DNA of 64,000 nt, from positions 310,001 through 374,000 of the forward strand of contig NZ_BAABKE010000002.1 of NCBI RefSeq assembly GCF_039543665.1, given 5' to 3'. Below the pieces are notes generated by a model, which made no database searches, was not told the DNA's origin, and saw only the letters and a list, made by a program, of their open reading frames with translations. Source of the stretch: Wohlfahrtiimonas larvae (GTDB lineage Bacteria > Pseudomonadota > Gammaproteobacteria > Cardiobacteriales > Wohlfahrtiimonadaceae). Below are positions 61,527 through 64,000 of the stretch, in pieces. Position 1 is the first letter of the stretch; each line of letters begins with the position of its first letter. A program made the position numbers and the translations under genes.

Positions 61527-63053
61527 TTACTGAAATGCAGCAAAAATTTCAGCAGTTGTTAATGTTGTACCATTGATATTCCATTTTCCATCTTTGAATG
61601 CGATATCGATGAATAATGTACCTTCTTCAAATTTAACAGGAGAAACTCCCAATGGTGCAGTTTGCATTGCGACTAACATCATGACCATTTGAACGCCACC
61701 TTTGACTTCATCTTTTGCTTTTGAAGTATCTTGTCCATTCAAAGTTAAGAATTTTTCATATTGAGCAATCATGTAATCTTCAGTAATAGTACCTTTGAAT
61801 TTAAATTCTGTGATGAATGTATCAATTAATTCAACAGGGCTTTTACCTTCAAATGATGCAGTGATTGCTTCTGGTCCTTGTTGTAGAGCTGAAACTAAAG
61901 CTTCACTACCTTGGAAAGCAACTTCTACTTTAACAGCATCACCAATTGTTAATTTATTTTCGATGACTGATTCAATGCGCGTATCTTTTGTAAAGATATT
62001 TGCGATATCTTTTAAGAAGTTAACTGCTTCTGCTTCATCAATATCAGATGGATCTTGAGTTGATAATGCATTTGCTTTTTCGATTAAATCTTTCCAATTT
62101 TTGATATTTTTAATGCCTTTGATGTCTGTTGATACGAAAAGTGAACCAAAATCAAGAGCGGCTGATTGATTTTTAACAATATTAATTCCACCAATGTTAT
62201 AAGCAACATTAGCTGAAATCATTTCATTATTTTCTTGTAAGGATGTTTTTGCTTCTAAATTACTTAATTTTGCCTTGCCTGAATCTTTACCTGATTTAAA
62301 TTCAAGATCTAATGTAGCAACTGTTGCTGTTGCTGCATATTTTAATGGGCTTGCAATATATTCAGAAGTGCTCATTAATTTTGTTGCATCAACTGTAGCT
62401 TGAATTTCTTCAGCAAGAGGACCAACTAATTTTAAGTTTAATCCTTTACCATCAAAGTTGGATTTAAATGATTTAACTGCACTATAATCATCGTTGAAAT
62501 GAATAGCTAGATTATTATTTAAATCAGTCAGTGTAAATTCAGCAACTTTTGTATCAGAAACTAATACAGGTACTGTATTATTCTCAACTTTTGCTGTGTA
62601 ACCAAATGCTTTATTCTTTTCATTCAATTCGCCTTCGTATTTAGCATTGGCTAAAATGTTATCAATGACGACTTTATCACCAGTTTGAGGAATTTCTACA
62701 GTAATATTACCATTTGTAGTTCCAACAATTTTTGCAACACCATCTTTAACATTATATTTTGCTAAATCAACATTTGCATCAGATGAAAAGTTATATTGAA
62801 TTAATACACGATTTTGGTTTTCAGAATAATTAAAGTTATCTTTTAATATAATTTTATCATCTGCTTGATCTAATTTAGCAGTGTATGTCATTGTTCCCAT
62901 ACTGAAATCTGCTGACTGTTGAATGACAGTATTTGTTGCAGCTAAGTAGTTTTTCTCAAAACTTGTAAATTTTTCTGCAATGGGTGCACTATTGTTATCA
63001 GAACAGCCATAGATGATCAATGGTAAAGCAACTGCTAAAACGGTTTTTTTCAT
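61527..63053 (-). CDS. DUF945 (YdgA)-like exported protein, possible lipoprotein
   Basis: 508 residues. N-terminal signal with LIIYGC at about 12-17, a possible but not ideal lipobox, so the protein may be lipid-anchored at Cys17. The rest is extended beta structure without cysteines. The C-terminal 60 residues (MVMMLVAMQTAPLGVSP, then FKDGKWNINGTTLTTAE) recall DUF945/YdgA. Function unknown. Confidence 0.65.
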   Translation of the reverse strand: MKKTVLAVALPLIIYGCSDNNSAPIAEKFTSFEKNYLAATNTVIQQSADFSMGTMTYTAKLDQADDKIILKDNFNYSENQNRVLIQYNFSSDANVDLAKYNVKDGVAKIVGTTNGNITVEIPQTGDKVVIDNILANAKYEGELNEKNKAFGYTAKVENNTVPVLVSDTKVAEFTLTDLNNNLAIHFNDDYSAVKSFKSNFDGKGLNLKLVGPLAEEIQATVDATKLMSTSEYIASPLKYAATATVATLDLEFKSGKDSGKAKLSNLEAKTSLQENNEMISANVAYNIGGINIVKNQSAALDFGSLFVSTDIKGIKNIKNWKDLIEKANALSTQDPSDIDEAEAVNFLKDIANIFTKDTRIESVIENKLTIGDAVKVEVAFQGSEALVSALQQGPEAITASFEGKSPVELIDTFITEFKFKGTITEDYMIAQYEKFLTLNGQDTSKAKDEVKGGVQMVMMLVAMQTAPLGVSPVKFEEGTLFIDIAFKDGKWNINGTTLTTAEIFAAFQ

Positions 63054-63103
63054 ATATATTTTCCTTGGTTAAATTGCGCTATATAATATCATAACGAACG
63101 AAT

Positions 63104-64000
63104 TTAAAGCGTTCTGTCAAAACTTTTTTTCACAGCTTCTTCAAAAATATTAAATTCTGCTTGGTCTGTAAACATATTTTCACTTAAGTAGCGTCGCCAT
63201 TGTCGGCTTTTAGGAATACCATTAAATAATCCCAAAATATGTCGGCCAATATGGTGTAAGCGTGCGCCTTTAGAAAGTTCTTCTTCCACATAAGGCTTTA
63301 ATTCTGCCAAAAGATCAAAAGGAGACTGTTCAGATTTTTCTGTGCCAAAATATAAATGGTCTACATCATTTAAAATAAATGGAGAATGATATACTGCTCG
63401 GCCAAGCATCACCCCATCCAAATTTTGCATCACATTCAAGCCTTCTTCAGGTGATTGAATGCCGCCATTCAATAAAATATTTAAGTGTGGAAAATTATTT
63501 TTTAATTCATACACACGATCATAATTTAAAGGCGGTACTTCCCTATTTTCTTTGGGCGATAATCCTGATAGCCAAGCTTTACGTGCATGCACGATAAAGG
63601 TCTCGCAGCCTGCTTTGCTTATGGTCTCTATGAACCGATGTGAAAACTCATAATCATCTTGATGATCAATCCCGATACGGTTCTTAATGGTTACAGGAAT
63701 TTTTACAGCCGATTGCATTGCATCAAAACATTCTGCTACCAACTCAGGCTCAGTCATTAAACATGCGCCAAAACGGCCTTTTTGCACACGATCTGATGGG
63801 CAACCACAGTTTAAATTGATTTCTGTATAACCATAATCTTCTGCAATTTTTGCACAAGCTTTTAAATCTACAGGATCAGAGCCACCCAATTGTAATGCCA
63901 CTGGGTTTTCTTCGGGGCTATAGAACAAATGGTGGTTTTCATCGCCATGCAAAATTGCACCTGTTGTCACCATTTCGGTGTATAACAAGCTGTGCTTTGT
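63104..64000 (-). CDS. dusA: tRNA-dihydrouridine synthase DusA (N-terminus cut)
   Basis: At least 298 residues in frame to the window's right edge; about 30 N-terminal residues lie outside. LLYTEMVTTGAIL, PVALQLGGSDP, EINLNCGCPSDRV (with the catalytic Cys), IVHARKAWLSGLSPKENRE and DGVMLGRAVYHSPF are DusA-specific. FMN enzyme reducing U20/U20a of tRNA. Confidence 0.95.
   Translation of the reverse strand, partial: TKHSLLYTEMVTTGAILHGDENHHLFYSPEENPVALQLGGSDPVDLKACAKIAEDYGYTEINLNCGCPSDRVQKGRFGACLMTEPELVAECFDAMQSAVKIPVTIKNRIGIDHQDDYEFSHRFIETISKAGCETFIVHARKAWLSGLSPKENREVPPLNYDRVYELKNNFPHLNILLNGGIQSPEEGLNVMQNLDGVMLGRAVYHSPFILNDVDHLYFGTEKSEQSPFDLLAELKPYVEEELSKGARLHHIGRHILGLFNGIPKSRQWRRYLSENMFTDQAEFNIFEEAVKKSFDRTL

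Noticed and set aside
1..64000. CRISPR arrays, tRNA/rRNA genes, insertion sequences
   Set aside because: Looked for repeated spacered units, cloverleaf-like segments and transposase genes by eye; none found. A tRNAscan or Infernal run would be decisive for small RNAs.

Overview
The window is AT-rich gammaproteobacterial chromosome carrying one small integrated phage. The gammaproteobacterial reading rests on petABC next to sspAB, cpxP divergent from cpxRA, gltIJKL, an EF-P of the lysine-34 type, the PVWY variant in cytochrome b, and a dif-like site whose XerD arm has the canonical gammaproteobacterial sequence. I cannot name the genus. A low-GC lineage such as Cardiobacteriales or Wohlfahrtiimonas/Ignatzschineria relatives is a guess only.

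Layout. 1-4.2 kb: end of a molybdate ABC transporter (modB/modA), thiamine pyrophosphokinase, inorganic pyrophosphatase, sirtuin deacylase, SspB and SspA. 4.3-7 kb: cytochrome bc1 complex (petABC). 7-9.3 kb: EF-P, fructose-1,6-bisphosphatase, Fur. 9.3-18.7 kb: an envelope-flavoured run (ArnT-like glycosyltransferase, DUF349 protein, PpiD, Sel1-repeat protein, MurB, MlaC, MlaB). 18.8-22 kb: glutamate/aspartate importer gltIJKL. 22.3-26.3 kb: a PucG-like aminotransferase and the Cpx envelope-stress system with an exact CpxR box. 26.3-29.8 kb: a tight operon of a PucG-unrelated MFS exporter, a DeoC-like aldolase, a SuhB-like protein with lost metal ligands and a DUF2233 protein. 29.9-32.5 kb: rsmI, yraN and an ion antiporter. 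32.8-40.1 kb: an unknown membrane protein, then lepA-lepB-rnc-era, an EamA exporter and rlmJ. 40.3-44.8 kb: acetate symporter (actP with DUF485) and ilvD. 44.8-50.5 kb: HAD phosphatase, an ABC-F protein lacking most of its second ATPase domain behind a leader-peptide-like 5' region, a PhzF protein, an SDR with an abnormal active site, and a LysR regulator.

50.5-58.5 kb is an inovirus (filamentous phage) prophage of about 8 kb. It sits between two dif-like sites sharing a 21-bp identical direct repeat and has no integrase of its own, so it most likely uses host XerCD. Leftward genes run from the ssDNA-binding protein and replication initiator, through two successive cassettes each made of a Cys-rich small protein, a single-TM small protein and a major-coat-like protein, to a terminator, a 33-residue pVII/pIX-like peptide, a pIII/TspB-like adsorption protein, a DUF2523 (pVI-like) protein and the Zot/pI assembly ATPase. 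Rightward genes encode a small unknown, a membrane-anchored DUF2726 nuclease-like protein and a HTH protein. The two transcription units converge on a terminator-bounded region with a perfect hairpin that may be an origin or packaging signal. Just outside the right attachment site is a second DUF2726 gene, a paralogue of the phage one, whose stop codon lies in another copy of the XerD-arm sequence.

59.2-64 kb returns to core genes: dnaG, a GatB/YqeY protein, a DUF945-like lipoprotein candidate and dusA (cut by the window end). No rRNA, tRNA, CRISPR array or insertion sequence was seen.
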